Source: Candidatus Methanovirga meridionalis (lineage in GTDB: Archaea; Methanobacteriota; Methanobacteria; Methanobacteriales; Methanobacteriaceae). Taken from it: DNA of 25,577 nucleotides. Under the pieces are notes generated by a model. It was not told where the DNA came from. It worked only from the letters and a program-made list of their open reading frames with translations, and made no database searches. The position numbers were made by a program, and so were the translations under genes. Positions within the stretch are counted from its first letter, which is position 1. Each line of letters opens with the position of its first letter. The stretch lies in assembly GCA_031289325.1 (NCBI GenBank), contig JAITPS010000040.1, positions 1 to 25,577 on the forward strand, read 5' to 3'. This document shows, piece after piece, positions 24,116 to 25,577 of the stretch.

Positions 24116-25456
24116 TTAAACTACACCTTGAGCTACCATTGCATTTGCAACCTTTATAAATCCAGCAATATTTGCTCCAATCACATAATTATTTTCATAA
24201 CCGTATTCACGAGCGACTTTATCAATATTTTTATAAATATTTTCCATGATGTTTTTTAAACGTTGATCAACTTCATCAAAAGTCCATGTTAATCTTGAAC
24301 TTCTTTGAGCCATTTCAAGAGCACTGGTTGCAACACCACCTGCATTTGCAGCTTTTCCTGGAAGATATGTGATATCATTTTTTAGAAAAACATTAATTGC
24401 TTCATTGGTTGAAGGCATGTTTGCTCCTTCAGCCACAAATTTAGTGCCATTTTTAACTAAAATCTTAGCTGAATTCTCACTTAATTCATTTTGAGTTGCA
24501 CAAGGAAGAGCAATATCACATGGAACATTCCAAATTATTCCACCTTCTACATATTCAGATGATTTATTTTTATCCGTGTAATCCAAATATTGTGAAATTT
24601 TTCCTCTTTTAATCTCTTTAATATCCTTTATAACATCTAAGTCAATACCATTTTCATCATGAATATAACCTTTTGAATCACACATAGCTATTACATTAGC
24701 ACCAACAGAAAATGCTTTTTCAGCAGCATAAATAGCTACATTCCCAGAACCTGAAATAACAACATCTTTTCCTTTAAAATTTTCTCCTCGTGGTTTTAAT
24801 GCTTCTTGGGCAATGTAAATAAGACCATATCCAGTAGCTTCTTTTCTAACAAGTGAACCACCAAATTCAAGTCCTGCCCCAGTTAAAACTGCAACATGAA
24901 CATTAGCTAATCTTTTATACTCTCCAAAGAGATAACCTACTTCTCTTCCACCAACACCCATATCTCCAGCAGGAATATCTGTATCAGGACCTATATATTT
25001 ATATAATTCACTCATGAAACTTTGACAAAATCTCATAACTTCACCGTTTGATCTGCCTTTAGGATCAAAATCACTACCTCCTTTTCCACCACCAATGGAC
25101 ATACCAGTTAAGCTATTTTTAAGTGTTTGTTCAAAGGCTAAGAATTTTAAAACAGATAAATTAACTGTAGGATGAAAACGAAGCCCTCCTTTATAAGGGC
25201 CTATGGCACTATTAAATTGAACACGATATCCTCTGTTAATTTGAATATTTCCTTTATCATCAACCCAAGGAACTCTAAACATGATTACTCTTTCTGGCTC
25301 TACAAACCTTTCTAAAAGGAAATTTTCTTCATATTCTGGATGAATATCAAATATTGGTTTAATAGATTCTAATATTTCAGTTGCTGCTTCAATAAATTCA
25401 CTTTCATGTGCATTTTTCTTTTTTAAATCATTTAAAATATTATCTACATAAGACAC
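24116..25456 (-). CDS. gdhA: Glutamate dehydrogenase (probably NADP-specific)
   Basis: 446 residues, the size of hexameric glutamate dehydrogenases, which convert 2-oxoglutarate plus ammonium to glutamate. The N-terminal substrate domain has NRGYRVQFNSAIGPYKGGLR, GMSIGGGKGGSDFDPKG with the catalytic-region lysine, and PAGDMGVGGREVGYLFGEY. The dinucleotide domain has KEATGYG and VVISGSGNVAIYAAEKA, then EGANMPS and LPGKAANAGGVATSALEMAQ. Similarity is strongest to NADP-type bacterial/archaeal enzymes; coenzyme preference is inferred. The start is GTG at 25456, supported by AAGGTG five bases upstream. The region before it is a 30-bp tandem array running off the window. With amtB-glnK nearby, this is ammonium assimilation. 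Confidence 0.96.
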   Translation of the reverse strand: MSYVDNILNDLKKKNAHESEFIEAATEILESIKPIFDIHPEYEENFLLERFVEPERVIMFRVPWVDDKGNIQINRGYRVQFNSAIGPYKGGLRFHPTVNLSVLKFLAFEQTLKNSLTGMSIGGGKGGSDFDPKGRSNGEVMRFCQSFMSELYKYIGPDTDIPAGDMGVGGREVGYLFGEYKRLANVHVAVLTGAGLEFGGSLVRKEATGYGLIYIAQEALKPRGENFKGKDVVISGSGNVAIYAAEKAFSVGANVIAMCDSKGYIHDENGIDLDVIKDIKEIKRGKISQYLDYTDKNKSSEYVEGGIIWNVPCDIALPCATQNELSENSAKILVKNGTKFVAEGANMPSTNEAINVFLKNDITYLPGKAANAGGVATSALEMAQRSSRLTWTFDEVDQRLKNIMENIYKNIDKVAREYGYENNYVIGANIAGFIKVANAMVAQGVV

Positions 25457-25470
25457 AAAAACACCTTATT

Positions 25471-25577
25471 TTTAATAATTGAATTTTTAATAATTGAAAT
25501 AATAATAATTGAATTTTTAATAATTGAAATAATAATAATTGAATTTTTAATAATTGAAATAATAATAATTGAATTTT
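25471..25577. repeat. Tandem array of 30 bp upstream of gdhA, cut by the window end
   Basis: Units 25501-25530 and 25531-25560 are identical (aataataattgaattttta plus ataattgaaat). 25471-25500 is a near-identical first unit, and the array continues past 25577. It begins only 15 bp before the gdhA start, so the gdhA promoter must lie within the array. Confidence 0.9.

Noticed and set aside
1..25577. tRNA or rRNA genes
   Set aside because: No GC-richer segment with tRNA arms or rRNA signatures was found on either strand by reading; the cloverleaf-like element at 17258 lacks tRNA consensus sequences such as GTTCGA and CCA.

Overview
The window is very AT-rich. Its genes carry archaeal signals: TATA boxes about 25-30 bp ahead of starts, Shine-Dalgarno sites of the GGTGA/GAGGT type, and several apparently leaderless starts. 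The gene set (archaeal Sm-like protein, archaeal-type ArgRS, LarC, AmtB/GlnK, a TelA-family protein, thermonuclease and membrane zinc-ribbon proteins) fits a methanogen of the Methanobacteriales, most likely a host-associated Methanobrevibacter. An NRPS agrees with this, because NRPS genes are known from rumen Methanobrevibacter. The organism is inferred; no rRNA or other marker is present.

Layout. 1-4322: 3' part of a non-ribosomal peptide synthetase (A-PCP-E-C), cut by the window edge. 4857-8177: housekeeping genes argS, larC and, convergently, an Sm-like gene. 8877-19247: an accessory region with a membrane-anchored thermonuclease, a decayed copy and an intact copy of a membrane zinc-ribbon protein, a second membrane zinc-ribbon protein with a C-terminal helical domain, a UvrD-type helicase fused to an Fe-S PD-(D/E)XK nuclease and to the same helical domain, a TelA-family protein and a 49-aa ORF. 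19381-25456: surE, the nitrogen genes amtB-glnK, a predicted methyltransferase and gdhA.

Long AT-rich gaps separate the accessory genes. They are built largely from two dispersed non-coding repeat families, called family 1 and family 2 here, plus local tandem arrays of 21, 22, 29, 30 and 35 bp. One family-1 copy carries a roughly 127-bp segment in which a closing stem encloses three hairpins.

How the genes may work together. AmtB imports ammonium under GlnK control and GDH assimilates it into glutamate. In the accessory region, a helical domain of about 130 residues, about two-thirds identical between its copies by eye, is present both on a membrane zinc-ribbon protein and at the end of a helicase-nuclease, beside a TelA homologue. 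In bacteria TelA proteins often neighbour XpaC proteins (membrane hairpin plus helical domain). I infer that the shared domain is a docking module linking a DNA-processing enzyme to a membrane/TelA assembly. This is the best candidate for an undescribed system in the window, but its function is unproven.
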